Shown here: positions 33,238-44,627 of the stretch, one piece after another
Position numbering within the stretch: position 1 is the first letter of the stretch
Layout of the letters: the number at the start of each line of letters is the position of its first letter
Source of the DNA: Cycas panzhihuaensis
Taxonomy: Eukaryota > Cycadophyta
Direction of reading: 5' to 3'
NCBI GenBank assembly: GCA_023213395.1
Contig: CM041465.1
Location: 192,269,741 to 192,333,740 of the forward strand
Length of the DNA: 64,000 nucleotides
Made by a program: the position numbers and the translations under genes
The notes under the pieces: generated by a model
Told to the model about the DNA's origin: nothing
Database searches by the model: none
Seen by the model: only the letters and a program-made list of their open reading frames with translations

Positions 33238-33961
33238 AGTGTATGATCAAAGAATATCCACTTCAACTTGAAAATCAAATCAACAAAAGAAGACTTAAAC
33301 ACGAATATCGCTCCAGCCTCTCCTCACAATCTATGAATGTTGCTGCCAAGACAACCATCATGATGGGCAGTGCTCTCCTTCCACATTTTGTGTATACCGT
33401 AAGCAAACTAACCGACCAAAGATTGGAGTTTCCTATCAAGATTACTCTTCCAAATGGGTTTATCACACCAACGTGTTACAAATCAGAAGAAATGACCTCC
33501 TCCCGCAATGCCTTTATCCGTAATACTTAGATCACCATAGATCGTGAGCACGATATCTCTTTTCAATGATGATACTAAGAGTGTCAGCTACCAACTCGCT
33601 TCAGGATCAACTCTGCCTTCAAAACAAAAGTCACTGCAGTCGATTCACTTACAGTAATGGTGTCTTCAGTTGACAGATTCCTGCTTCAACTCTGTGTCCT
33701 GAACAGATTTAGAAAAAAAGCTTAAGGGTTCGATGACAGCCTCATACACTTCAATGCCCTTCAGATCTTGATAATAATCGGCAAATGCACAGTAAGCGCT
33801 AATAACGTCCACAGTATGCAAAGCATCAACAGCAAAAGTGCAGCTCTATCTTCATGAGTACTGCCTGCCAGATCGTGGTTCAACATCGCTCGTCAGATCG
33901 CTAGTATCTTGTCCTTATTTCAGCCAGCTGTCAAAACTGTCAGGACTGTTATGGAACAGTT

Positions 33962-34062
33962 ATGGTCCAAAGAGGCAGTCGAGTAAGTCATGTGAGAACC
34001 TTTGATGATATACCAAATAAAGATGTCTTCTCAACACAAACCACCATAAATTGATATAACAG
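33962..34062 (+). pseudogene. Possible PPR-repeat fragment inside COP5
   Basis: The plus frame MVQRGSRVSHVRTF-DDIPNKDVFS, followed by TTIN, a stop and YNRAMQ, resembles the junction of two plant PPR repeats (family style ...ARRVFDEMPNKDVFSWNTMI..Y). Such proteins bind organelle RNA. The match covers only about 35 residues with a stop, and Trp of the VFSW motif is missing. It may be a captured host fragment, like the dioxygenase 650 bp to the right in the same orientation, but chance is possible. Confidence 0.35.
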
Positions 34063-34691
34063 AGCTATGCAATAAATAACCGTCATGAAAATCAGTTTCT
34101 CTCATGCCCAGGTTTGCAGTGGAATTTGATTCTGCAATGAACAAGGAAATTAATGATTTGAATGGAAACCATGTGGGTATTGATATAGAGAGCCTAAAAG
34201 AGCACAGATGTATCTGAGATAGATCTAATCTTGAATGATGGAACCTAGTTGCCTGCTTGGATAGATAATGATGCCAGAACGAAAAATCTGGAGGGCATGC
34301 CACTCCTCTGATTTCTCACTTTATTGATCCGCTTTGGATTGTGGAATCAAACCTGGTGCCTGCAGTTATTTCCTTGATGACATGGATCTTAGGAGAAAGT
34401 GGATATAACCTGTGGCCTCACTCCTCTGGTGCGTACTCAGATCGCTAGCTGCTATTAACATACAACATCTTCCTTCATGGGGTGGTAAATCCAGACAAAT
34501 ATTGAGTCATAGGAAGCATTTACCTGATCGCAGCAGTGGTGACTTTGTGTTTGGCAATGATATTACAGTGCTTTTCTCCTTTCTCAAATCCTCTTCGATT
34601 TACTACACAACAGATATCTTTGGTGATCTTTGTCACTTAATATCTGCCATTATTTGGAGTAGATAACTGCGGTGAGACAGTTATTGTCTTC

Positions 34692-35390
34692 TCATGGAGT
34701 TTGAGGAAGGCATGGCAACGGTTGCTACAATCTTCTTTTCCACCGTAGGATAGTAATCCCTCGATCTTCAAGAAAATGACGGCTAACTGGCTCAGAACTC
34801 TTACAGGAAAGCCTATGAGGACTGGAGATTCTTTCAAGTCGTCAACCATGACCTCCCCATCCACCTCCTATGCAACCTGGAATCCGCCGCTAACAATTTC
34901 GTCACGCCTCAAGAGAAGTGAAAAGTCAGGAGAGATGCAGAAACTCTGTTGGGCTACTATGACTCTGAGCTTACCAAGAACAACAGAGATTGGAAGGAGG
35001 TCTTCGCTTTTATAACTAGAGACAACATGCAATTGCCAGTATGGGCAAGCACAAGGACGGGTGCGCCTTAATGGTTCTCTACCAAGACGACGTCAGAGGT
35101 TTGGAGGTGCGGCGTAAGAACGACAAGTGGTGTTGGGGTGAAACGAGAGTGTTGAGCACAGGGTGGTGGTTACTGGCAAGAGACGGAGATTGTCTGTTCT
35201 GTTCTTCTTCAATCCTTCTCACTATGTGATGGTAAAGCCTATGGAAGAACTTCTGAATGACAAGAGCCCTGCAAAGTACAGGGAATACAACTGGGGAAAG
35301 TTCTACAAGAAGCGCAAAAATACCAATATCAAGAATTTGGAGGATTCTTCATGTACACAGGGCGCTCTTGCAATTTGGGCATCACTCACA
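34692..35390 (+). pseudogene. Captured 2-oxoglutarate/Fe(II) dioxygenase gene fragment
   Basis: Three plus-strand pieces in three frames match a plant 2-oxoglutarate-dependent dioxygenase. Piece 1 (about 34,750-35,030): RKAYEDWRFFQVVNHDLP, one stop in the EK region, then GYYDSELTKNNRDWKEVF, the DIOX_N domain. Piece 2 (from 35,044): GKHKDGCALMVLYQDDV and GLEVRRKNDKW, with the H-x-D iron ligands kept. Piece 3 (35,185-35,385): RRLSVLFFFNPSHYVMVKPM and KYREYNWGKFYKKRK, the carboxyl end with the R-x-S 2-oxoglutarate site. About 100 residues between pieces 1 and 2, and the stretch with the distal His ligand between 2 and 3, are missing. It cannot work as an enzyme. It lies antisense to COP5, between its LTRs, so it was probably carried by the element. 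Confidence 0.85.
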
Positions 35391-35801
35391 TGTAGGGAGC
35401 CTTTTCCCCATGTTACTACTGTCTTTCTTACTACGGGTGCTTCATATTAATACAGCTAAAACCTTTATTGATGACAGCCTCCCTTTTGCCTTATATCATC
35501 GAGTTACTTTTTGCATTTTAGGCTTATAACAGAGTAAACCCTATATAACAGATTTTCTCCAACAATGCTAGGTCTGAGAAACAAGAAAAAGGAATAAGTT
35601 TACCAGGTAAAATTCTTGATTTGTATCAACAGTGGCCTTGAGACTTATCTTTCAATTCGATCTCCAATCTAGCGATGACTTGACGGTCCCACCTCTTGTT
35701 TAAAATTTTCTCCTCTCTCAATCTCTTTCCAACTCGAATCTTCAATCTGGCAGCTGACCCAACACTTCAATGTCCTCAACACACAACCTGCTCTGATACC
35801 A

Positions 35802-36167
35802 TGTTAAGATTTTAACATGGAGAACGCTCATCAACAGCAAAATCAATAACATCAACAGAGATTAACACAACATAATCAGAATGTATTACCATACCAAAAG
35901 CACCAAAGACTCAATACGAGCCTTGATGATGTGATGTCTTTACATACTACCTCAACCACCTTTATATACCAAAGAGGTGGGAGACTATTCAACACAAGTA
36001 ATGCATGTGGGACAAATACCTTTGTCCTGACCAATAGCATTACACCACTAACTTGACCAATAAACTTATATCCTTTTACATAGTATTATAATGACCTTTT
36101 GACCCTAAGACTTAGGACTATCACTTATTATCCTAGGACCCACACACATTAAACATTATTTCTAACA
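35802..36167 (-). repeat. COP5 5' LTR with adjacent PBS
   Basis: 366 bp. The complement of the PBS (GCTCTGATACCA) lies at 35,790-35,801, directly left of the LTR. It is a perfect initiator tRNA-Met type site in minus sense. Confidence 0.95.
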
Positions 36168-37838
36168 TACTCCTCAAGAAGAAGAAGTCTCTCCAAAAGA
36201 ATCAAGGACTAAAGAAGGCAAAAAGGAAAAGAGGGTTCCCAAATGGTACCTCAAAACTATAGAGGAAGGAAAAAGTGAAATCCTTCCTCACGGAACAAGA
36301 AGGCAAAAACCAAAAGCCCTGTTCAGTCAAGTAGAACCAAAATCATTCATTGAAGCAAAGGAACATTCCGAATGGAGAAAAGCCATGGACATTGAGCTAA
36401 AGCCCATAACCAAGAATCAGACGTGGGCAAAATCATTTGTAAATTACAAATGGGTTTACAAAATCAAAAGGGGGCTCGAAGGGAAAATAGAAAAATACAA
36501 AGCTAGGCTAGTTGCAAAAGGTTACACCCAAACAGTAGGTGTAGATTATGAAGAAACATTCTCTTTAGTGGCCAAACTGAACACAGTTAGAATAGTTTTA
36601 GCTCTGGCAGCATATAAAAATTGGAACATATACCAGTTGGATGTAAAAAGTGCATTCTTAAATGGCTAATTAGAAAAGGAGGCTACATGTCTCAACTTGA
36701 GGGATATGTCAAAGAAGGGCAAGAGCACCTTGTCTACTAGTTGAAAAAGGCTCTATATTGACTGAAACAAGCTTCTCGTGCATGGTATGCTAAACTGGAT
36801 AATCATCTCTACTACAATGGCTTCCAAAGGAGCAATGCAGACTCGAGCCTATATATAAAAAATAGGAATGGTGCAATCACCATAATGGTGATATATGTTG
36901 ATGACATGATTCTTACTAGTGATGATGAAGAATCAATATCAGATATAAAGTGTTAACTGGAAGGCAAATTTGAGATGACAGACTTGGGGCTCCTCAACTA
37001 CTATCTAGGAATCCAAGTTGATCAGCAAAATGATTCAATTTCTCTCTGCCAAAGTAAATACATAAAAGACTTGTTAGCTAAATTTCGTACGGAAGAATGC
37101 AATCCTTGCTCTAGACTGATAGAGGTGAAGCGCAACTTGATTCCAGATGAAAAGGAACCATGTGTAAATGCAACTCTGTACAGGCAACTCATTGGTAGCC
37201 TCATCTACCTCACAGCAACCAGATCAAACACCTCATATGATGTAGATCTAATTTCAAGATACATACATGACCCAAAAATAAAACATTGGAACGCTGCAAA
37301 AAGGGTCTCAAGGTATCTAAAAGGCACAACAGAGTTCAAACTGGTATTTCCAAAAGGAAAAACTCTTCAGTTAACAGAGTTTTGTGATTCGGACTAGGCA
37401 GGTGACAAAGAACAAAGGAAGTCAACCAGCGGATATTGCTTCTTCCTAGGATCTTCACCAATATCCTGGAGCAGCAAAAAACAAGCCAATGTAGCATTAT
37501 CATCCACAGAAGTTGAGTACAAATCAACTGTCAGTGCAACCATCAAGCAAAGATGACTCGCATAACTTTTGAATGATTTGATGAAGCCTCAAAAGGAAGC
37601 AACCATACTTCACTGCAACAATCGGAATACCATCAAACTCACAAAGAATCCTGTATTTCATTCCTGAACCAAACACATAGAGGTTCAACATCACTTCATT
37701 ACAGAAAAGGTCCAAAACAAAGAAGTGGATCTTGTCTATTGTCCTACAAACGAACAAGTGGTAGACATATTAACCAAACCACTTGGAAAAGACCAATTCC
37801 AAATACTTAGAGATAAAATAGGTGTAATAGGATGAAAC
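36168..37838 (+). pseudogene. COP3 reverse transcriptase-RNase H part
   Basis: COP3 resumes after COP5 with the acidic linker, then [18 protein letters not shown] near 36,340 and [10 protein letters not shown] with [32 protein letters not shown] is followed by a stop. The catalytic VIYVDDMIL is intact near 36,889-36,911. TDLGLLNYYLGIQVDQ comes next, then LYRQLIGSLIYLTATR and the RNase H region with [27 protein letters not shown] and DILTKPLGKDQF at the end. Stops near 36,666, 36,955 and 37,396 and several frameshifts inactivate it. The next bases form the polypurine tract. Confidence 0.88.
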
Positions 37839-37850
37839 ATTAAGAGAGGG
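37839..37850 (+). promoter_or_regulatory. COP3 polypurine tract
   Basis: ATTAAGAGAGGG directly before the 3' LTR. COP9 has the same tract next to its 3' LTR, which supports close kinship. Confidence 0.8.
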
Positions 37851-38032
37851 TGTTAGAATGTAATGTTTTATCTTATGTCATAGACATTCAATGTATGTAA
37901 CCAACAGACATGTGTCCTTTAGATGTATTTTGGTTACAAGTCGGTTACAAACCCTAATTGTATTTATTCACTTGAGCTCTCAATGATAATCATCAAGCAT
38001 TCTTCATCTGTCTTTTGTCTAGCATTCTGACA
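37851..38032 (+). repeat. COP3 3' LTR
   Basis: 182 bp, same length as the 5' LTR, TGTTAGAATG to ATTCTGACA. Confidence 0.95.
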
Positions 38033-38075
38033 ACATCGTGGGAAATGGCCACCTCCAAACTGTATTATTCAAACT
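38033..38075 (-). repeat. NA1 5' LTR, middle part
   Basis: ACATC (duplication) then GTGGGAAATGGCCACCTCC and the AAACTGTATTATTC text, matching the NA1 left LTR near 22,020-22,060. It is cut again at 38,076 by COP6. Confidence 0.9.
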
Positions 38076-38373
38076 TGTTAGAGTGGTATTTTATCCACTT
38101 AACCTGACTAATGTTTCTGTGGTGTATATGTGTGAATATATGTGATGTAATAATGTAATTATGTGGGCCGACAGATGTAATACATGAGGCACTTATGGAT
38201 CTATTTAAACGAATGCAAAGTCCATTGTACTTTACACTTTTGTATCAATGTAATCTATATTTTCTGTGGTGGGTTTTTATCGCAAGGTTTCCCACATAAA
38301 TTCTGCATTGTCTGCTTGTTCATTTCATGCTTGTTATGTACATAAATGATCTATTTGTCTATGGTTTCTAACA
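38076..38373 (+). repeat. COP6 5' LTR
   Basis: 298 bp. It is followed by CGGTGTCAAAGC at 38,374-38,385, a degraded PBS. Confidence 0.93.
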
Positions 38374-38385
38374 CGGTGTCAAAGC

Positions 38386-39800
38386 AAATGGTCATGCACA
38401 AGTAGGCACATGTTGGGCAGAGTGTTCAAACCGTAGGTTGCTAGGTTGTGCTGGCTCAACCCTTCGTTGAGAATCGACTTCTCTGACAATCAAAAGAACA
38501 ACCACAATTTGCAATGATTGAGTAGGAACTCTCGGTGCCTTCTGTTATCTATTATTATATGTTACATAGACTCTATTGTAGCAGAGAGACTACAGACGAA
38601 GGTGGTGTAGACATAGCAAAGGTGCCAATTGTGGAAAGTATTGTCTATTGAGCCCAACATTCTTCTCAGTGCATGTGGATTGAAGAGTCGTAACCCGCGT
38701 AGCTGAGAAGGAGATATTTCTATCAATGCAGAGTTGTGGGGTTGTTTGACACCAATGAAGGTGAAGCAGTCGTCGAAAGCTTCGAAGCTACTCATTATTG
38801 CACTGTCCCTAGTTGTTGAAATTGCCCGTCGTTGTTCGTATCCATACAGACTACTAGGCGTCAAAGATTATTCGTAGGTTGTGTCGTTGTTTGTAACTGT
38901 AGTCACCAATTGTATCCTTACAGAGTTGCAAGCAGCCATTGAATGCTAGTTTACGGAGCTGATCGAGGATGCATTAAGGGGGAGAAGCAGTAGACTCTAG
39001 CCATGGAGAAGTTTTCAAACAAAGCCCTGTTATGATAACAAAGACACTAGACGTAGTGGCAGCCGCAGACGCTAGTATATCATAGATGCAATTCGCCATT
39101 ATGTGTTTGCAGTAGCCCTTACGAAGTCACCATTATATTTACAATTTTTTCAAAGGTATATTTAACAATGTTTCACCCTTTCTCTTAAAGTCGAAATAAA
39201 TATATTTTTATTCGCCTTTGAAATCAATCAAATGAGTGATGGCGTATTTCAAAATACCTCATTATATATATTTCGTAAGGCGTTTATTGCGTGAATGTAT
39301 GACATTTGGTTGAGGCGCCTTTGTGATATTTGGAAATGGGAATTCGCTGTATGAATTTGTGAGAAAAGAATATTGTTTTGTGTCTTTGAAGCAATATTCT
39401 TTGCTATATTGAGATGATCATTGTGTGCTTTATTTTATTAAGGTGGCTTCGATTATATATCATTATTTTTTTCAATGAAAGCACATTTTTAATATGAGGC
39501 GTATATGATCCTTGCAGTATGCATGAGTAGTCTCGATAGACAAATGTTTTGATCATTGCAACATTACATTGATTTCAGAGTGGTGTACTTTTTTATGAGA
39601 TATATAGCAATACCTTATTAAAATCAGAGTTGTGAAGAATTCAAAAAGTTCTTTCTTTGAGCAGTCATTTGGCCTATTTGTAAGTGGTCATTAGTCTTGG
39701 TGAAGCCTTTATATTCTGGGTTGTTGAACAGACTACTTTTTTGAGGAATTTAACTTGTCGGAGGTTGGTTTAGGGTTTTTATATTTGTTGGTTGTACATC
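38386..39800 (+). other. COP6 leader
   Basis: About 1.4 kb of non-coding leader. The first part resembles the start of the COP4 interior. The part at about 39,060-39,480 has scattered CGCC and GCGT words in AT-rich DNA, as in COP4. Confidence 0.6.
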
Positions 39801-42800
39801 ATGGAGAAGTTAGTTCCTCTAGTCACTTTTAATGGGAATAACTTTAACGAATGGAAGGCAAATATGGAACCAGTCCTCATGGTTAACCAACTTTGGAGCA
39901 TTAGCAAATCTAAAACATTGGTTGTTCCCTTAGATGAGAAAGAATGTATACATGCCGAAGAAAAATAGTTCATGGTTGTGGGTTTGCTTAAGTTGTCATT
40001 GGCTCCAAACTAGAGAGCTTTAGTCTCCAACCTTAAACTCCTCATGAGATTTAGATTAAGTTACGTGAGACATTTGAAAAGAAGAAAACTAACCATTGTG
40101 TTACTCTTATGATGGAATTGTTAAATTAAAAGGTAGAGGATGAGAACAACATTAGTGCATACCTGAATAAGATCACTAATTTGAGGAATAGGTTGGATGA
40201 ACTAAAGTCAAACTCAATTGATGATGCACTGCTCTTTGCTATTATCGTGTCTAAGTTGCTAGCTACATTTGGATCCTTCCAAACTATTTATGCTAGGGAT
40301 GAAGTTATGGAGGGTGAATCGTTTGAGTCATTGCAAAACTTGATTCTAACAAAGGACACCAAGTTGAAACATTATGGAATGCTTGATGGCTCAAGTTCAA
40401 ATCGGGGTTTGGTCATGGAGACACAAAGAAACGATGTTGTTCAGAGAGTAAGTCTACACAAAAAACAGGCGAGACATCTCAAAAAAAGTAGTAGTTTATG
40501 GGTAAATGCAATTACTACAAGAAAGAGAGCCATAAAGAAATGAATTGTTGGTTTAAGAAGCAAGATAAGCGCAAGGCTAACCAAGATGACAAGGGGAAGA
40601 GTTTAGCAGTGCATTGTGTTAGGATATCAATGTTCTAAGCTAAGTCAAATAAAAAAGACTATTGGATCCTAGATTCTGGTGCATAGAAACATATCACCTT
40701 TCAAAAGCAGAACATTGATGCCTTGAATGTAGGTACAAGCAATGCTAATGTGATTCTTAGAGATGCTCATGCATTGCCTGCAGAAGGTGTTGGTCTCGTT
40801 TCACTTGCAGGAGGTAAGTTCAATGGAGTTTACTATGTGTCAAAGATTAAGCTTAATCTTCTTTCTACCCGAAAAATCTACAAGCAAGGTATGAAAATTG
40901 AGCTTTACAATAATAAATGCATAGTTAAGGATCCTAAGAAGAACTTCTGTATTGTTGCTACTAGAAGAGTGCAAGATAATTTTTGGGTGTTTGAGAAATT
41001 TAGAGCCCAATAGGATTCTTATGCTTTTGTTGCTAGCATTGATGATATGAGTACATTATAGCATGAGCATTTGGATCACCTTAACTATAGGCACATCAGT
41101 CTTACGAATAGGTTGAAGATGGTGGTAGGTTTACCACAAGTTCCATGTTCAGAAGGCATTTGTGAAGGATGTGTGTATGGAAAGAACCATCGTTATCCGT
41201 TTTCTAGGGATAGTGCTTGGAGAGCAAAGGAGAAGTTGGAACTTGCATATACTAAGTTGATGGGTCCACTATCAAATCCTTCTATTTCTACTGCTCGATT
41301 CATCCTTATGTTTGTAGATGATTATAATAGAAAACTTTAGGTATTATTTTTGAATAACAAATCTGATGTGTTTGATCATTTTTGTGAATAGAAAGTTAGT
41401 GTTGAGAATGTGTGTGATAAGAAAATAAAGATTTTGAGGAGTGATAATGGAGAGGAGTATGACAATAATGCCTTCAATCAATTTTGCATTGATCATAGTA
41501 TTAAACGGGAATTAACCATCCTGTATACCCCACAGAAAAATGATGTTGCAAAGAGGAAGAATTGTACCATGATGGAGATGGCAAGGTGTATGGTGTATGC
41601 AAAGAATCCACCTCCTATGTTTTGGGAAAAAGATGTTGCAACAATTGTTTATTTCTGAATAGGGTATCTATGAAAGTTGTTTGTGGCATTACCCCTGAAA
41701 ATTGTTGGACCGGTTAGAAACCTTCCATTAATTATTTTAAGGTATTTGGGTGCATTGCATATGCACACATCCCAGATGCATATCGAAAGAAGTTGGATCG
41801 TAAGAGTTTGAAGTGTGTTTTTGTGGGATACTCACTAGAGAATAAGCTTTATAGACTTTGAGATCCACAAGGAAAGAAGCTTTTAGTTATTTAGCATGTT
41901 AAATTTGATGAGTCAATGATGTACCATGCTAAAAGGTCATCTAAAGATAGATTTTATCCTCCACTTCCTCTTTTTTCGAGCCGTGTTTCAATAGGTATAT
42001 AGATTCAAGAGCCTAACATCATGTCAGAAATGGAAATAGAACCAAGTGGGAGTAATGATGAGGAACCGCCACAAGTCGAGGCATGAACAACACCCCATGT
42101 TCCATTATGGGCTAGGAGGATTACTGAGGAATCCGGTGTGACGATGGAAGATCTTGAAGATGGACAAAGAATAAGAAATCAACATACCAGTTAAACTTTG
42201 GTTGTAGACACCAACGATTCCAACAATCGTATTTCGTATGAAAAAGCGAAAGAAGATCTGCGATGGAGGAGGAGTATAGTTCGATCATGAAGAATAATAC
42301 ATGGGATTTGGTTTCCTTACCTCCATCCAAGAACCTGATCGATTGCAGGTGGGTCTATAAGACGAAGTTTCGTTCCAATGGAGAGGTAGACAAGTATAAG
42401 GCTAGACTTGTTGTGCAGGGTTTCAAACAGAAAGAAGGAATCGATTAGGAGGAGACATTTACACTAGTCTCCAAGATATCAACGATCTAATTGATCCTTG
42501 CTTTAGTAGCTACATATGGTTGGAAGTTACATCAAATGGATGTGAAGTCAACATTTATTAACGGAGACTTGAAATAGGAGATCTATATGGCTTAACCTCT
42601 TGGTTTCGTGAAGGAAGGACAAGAGCATTTGGTGTGCCGCTTGAAGAAATCTTTCTATGGCCTAAAACAAGCACAATGTGCTTGGTATGATAAGATAGAT
42701 ACTAAATTGAAGGAGGATGATTTTGTAACAACATAATTAGAGCGGGTCTTTATATTTGAAAAAATGGAACTATAATAGTTGTTATTGTATTGTATGTTGA

Positions 42801-43800
42801 TAACTTTCTTGTTATAAGCAATTGTATTAAGACTATTGCAACTACAAAGCCCTATTTGGGACATACTTTTGATATGATAAATCTCGGGCAGCTTCATTAC
42901 TTCTTGCACATTGAGATTAGGTAGATGGATGATCATATCATGATGTCACAATCAAGGTATGCTAAAAACTTGTTTGAGAGATTTACGATGAAGGATTGCA
43001 AACCAATGAAGACATCACGTGTAAAGGGCATAAAGCTTCTGAAGGACATGAAAAAGCCAACTGTAGATAGGACTTTATATCGACAATTGGTAGGGAGTTT
43101 GATTTACTTAACTCATATTAGGATTGATATTGTTTATGTTGTTGAATTGGTATCTTGTTACATGCAAGGTCCCCAAGAACCTCATTGGGTTGCTACAAAG
43201 GGGATTCTGAAGTATGTTAAGGGAACACTTAATCTTGGCCTTGAATACCATCGTGGTGGAGAAGCAAGCTTGCATGGGTATAATGATGCAAATTGGGGTG
43301 GAGATGTAGAAGATAGGAAATCAACTGTAGGATTTTTTTTGATATTGACAATGGGTTTGTATCATAGCAATCCAAAAAGCAAACCACCGTTGCATTGTCT
43401 TCTATAGAGACTAAGTACTAAGGACTAAGTGTAGGTGCAAGGGAAGTTGTGTGGTTGCAAGGACTTTTGGAGACTCTTGGAACATCTTTTAACACACTGG
43501 TTATACATATTAATAATCAGAGTGATATTCTACTTTCAAAGAATTCAGAATTTTACACATATACGAAGCACATCGAGATTTAGCACCATCACATATGTAA
43601 GTAGATTAGATCAAGGAAGTTGTAGGTTGAAGTTTGTCCAAGTGAAGAACAACTTACAGATATATTTGCCAAAGCTCTTATTGAAGGCCACTTCATCAAG
43701 ATTTATGTAAATTTGGGACTTAGTGAAGTTATCCTTGAGGGAGGATATATCAACAAGGATAAAGACAAAGAATAGTTCAACCCCTAGGAAGACTTCAAAA
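39801..43800 (+). pseudogene. COP6 gag-pol remnant
   Basis: Gag starts at ATG 39,801 (MEKLVPLVTFNGNNFNEWKA). The longest Gag piece is 40,181-40,543. Protease near 40,660 keeps the canonical DSG (YWILDSGA, then a stop). The pre-integrase region reads HEHLDHLNYRHISL. Integrase has LELAYTKLMGPL (Lys for the first Asp), while RSDNGEEY keeps the second. RT begins near 42,263 with CRWVYKTKFRSNG. The catalytic box near 42,797 is YVDN, the second Asp lost. RNase H includes LYRQLVGSLIYL and GYNDANWGGDVEDRKSTVG. Stops are numerous. It differs from COP1, COP3 and COP9 in LTR, Gag and protease motif and is a separate lineage, related to COP4. Confidence 0.88.
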
Positions 43801-43824
43801 TCCCATTTTTATATTAAGGGGGGA

Positions 43825-44122
43825 TGTTAGAGTGGTATTTTATCTACTTAACCTGACTAATATTTATATGGTGTATATGTGCAAATATTTGTGATGTAAT
43901 AATGTAATTGTGTAAGTCGACATATGTAATATGTGAGACACTTACGAATCTATTTAAATGGACACAAAGTCCATTGTACTTTACACATTTGTATCAATGT
44001 AATCTATATTTTCTGTAGTGGATTTTTACCACAAAGTTTCTCACATCAATTTTGCATTGTGTGCTTGTTCATTTCGTACTTGTTGTGTACATAAATGATT
44101 TGTTTGTCTGTGGTTTCTAACA
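43825..44122 (+). repeat. COP6 3' LTR with polypurine tract
   Basis: 298 bp. The polypurine tract TTAAGGGGGGA lies at 43,814-43,824, directly before it. Confidence 0.93.
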
Positions 44123-44305
44123 AAACCATACATATTTAAACTACAATACACCACCTAGTTGTCCAATCACATCCTAAGAGCCACTAGGTCAACCAATGAC
44201 CAACATTATGAAGAAGTGTGTGCACTATGACTCCCTTGTTCACATTAAAGGGTTAACTCATTAATTTACGTTAATATTAAATTCATAGGTTATCATTACC
44301 CAACA
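44123..44305 (-). repeat. NA1 5' LTR, last part
   Basis: Starts in the COP6 duplication AAACC and runs CATACATATTTAAAC to TACCCAACA, matching the right 175 bp of the NA1 left LTR. It is followed by the CTTTT duplication. Confidence 0.9.
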
Positions 44306-44627
44306 CTTTTTGAGCAAGATCTCTAGGGGATAAAAAATATGGGCATATCCTTTGATAAAATTTTTATAATATCTAGTTAATCCTAAGAATCCCTTGAGTT
44401 GTTTCAAAGTGAGTGGGATTGGAAAGTGTAAAATCGTGAAAACTTTCATTTGATCCATCAACAAGCCTTCTTTGCTAACAATGTGCCCTAAAAGGTGCCA
44501 AACGAGACCAAGAATGTGCAATTTTCCAAATTAAGACATAAGTTATTCTCCTTGCAAGTTTGTAGTGTCTCCCATAGGTTTTCCATGTGATTTTTCGTTA
44601 TCCTGTATAAGGTCCAATCGTCCAAGA
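44306..44627 (-). pseudogene. GYP2 reverse transcriptase part
   Basis: This is the upstream half of the gypsy pol that continues at 21,904. On the minus strand it starts near 44,627 with LDDWTLY, the FLDD catalytic box with both Asp kept. ENLWETLQTCKENNLCLNL follows, then GHIVSKEGLLMDQMKV and FPIPLTLKQLKGFLGLTRYY, ending ILLKK at the NA1 insertion. RT copies element RNA to DNA. Residues before the catalytic box are cut off by COP7. Confidence 0.88.

Larger units (their letters stand above)
31467..36167 (-). mobile_element. COP5, young non-autonomous LTR element carrying host gene fragments
   Basis: LTRs of 364 and 366 bp (31,467-31,830 and 35,802-36,167, TGTTAAGATT...TTTCTAACA on plus) differ at about three bases plus a 2-bp indel. 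This is the highest LTR identity in the window. Flanks TGCTC and TACTC form a target duplication with one mismatch. Polypurine tract TTAAGGGGAGG by the left LTR and PBS TGGTATCAGAGC by the right LTR put it on the minus strand. It encodes only a Gag-like fragment. Its interior also holds an antisense dioxygenase gene fragment and a possible PPR fragment. Confidence 0.93.
23919..38032 (+). mobile_element. COP3, Ty1/copia element holding two nested insertions
   Basis: Plus-strand copia element with 182-bp LTRs (23,919-24,100 and 37,851-38,032, TGTTAGAATG...ATTCTGACA) and exact target duplication ACATC (23,914-23,918 and 38,033-38,037). COP4 is inserted in the pre-integrase region and COP5 between integrase and RT. 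Without them the element is about 5.15 kb with the full copia gene order. It belongs to the same lineage as COP1, COP7 and COP9. Confidence 0.95.
38076..44122 (+). mobile_element. COP6, Ty1/copia element nested in the NA1 LTR
   Basis: Plus-strand copia element, 6.05 kb, with 298-bp LTRs (38,076-38,373 and 43,825-44,122, TGTTAGAGTGG...TTTCTAACA). Flanks AAACT and AAACC form a target duplication with one mismatch. The intact NA1 LTR shows AAACC, so the left copy mutated. It has a long leader (1.4 kb), then gag, protease, integrase, RT and RNase H. LTRs differ at about 37 sites by eye, so it is older than COP3 and COP5. Confidence 0.93.
21905..44305 (-). mobile_element. NA1, non-autonomous LTR element with nested insertions
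   Basis: A short LTR element without recognisable genes. LTRs are TGTTAAAAAA...TACCCAACA on the plus strand (21,905-22,222, and 23,788-44,305 after removing insertions). The polypurine tract TTAAAGGGGAAA is next to the left LTR and a PBS lies next to the right one, so it reads on the minus strand. The target duplication is CTTTT at 21,900-21,904 and 44,306-44,310, exact. It split GYP2 pol cleanly: the gypsy codons read across the duplication as ILLKK then DVEWGWG. Without the nested COP3 and COP6 it is only about 2.2 kb. Confidence 0.92.

Noticed and set aside
34637-34864. 75-codon minus frame and a 79-codon plus frame at 34,776
   Set aside because: Both are alternative frames over the dioxygenase fragment, whose true frame shows the DIOX_N motifs.
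39779-39973. 64-codon minus frame
   Set aside because: It is antisense to the COP6 gag start at 39,801.
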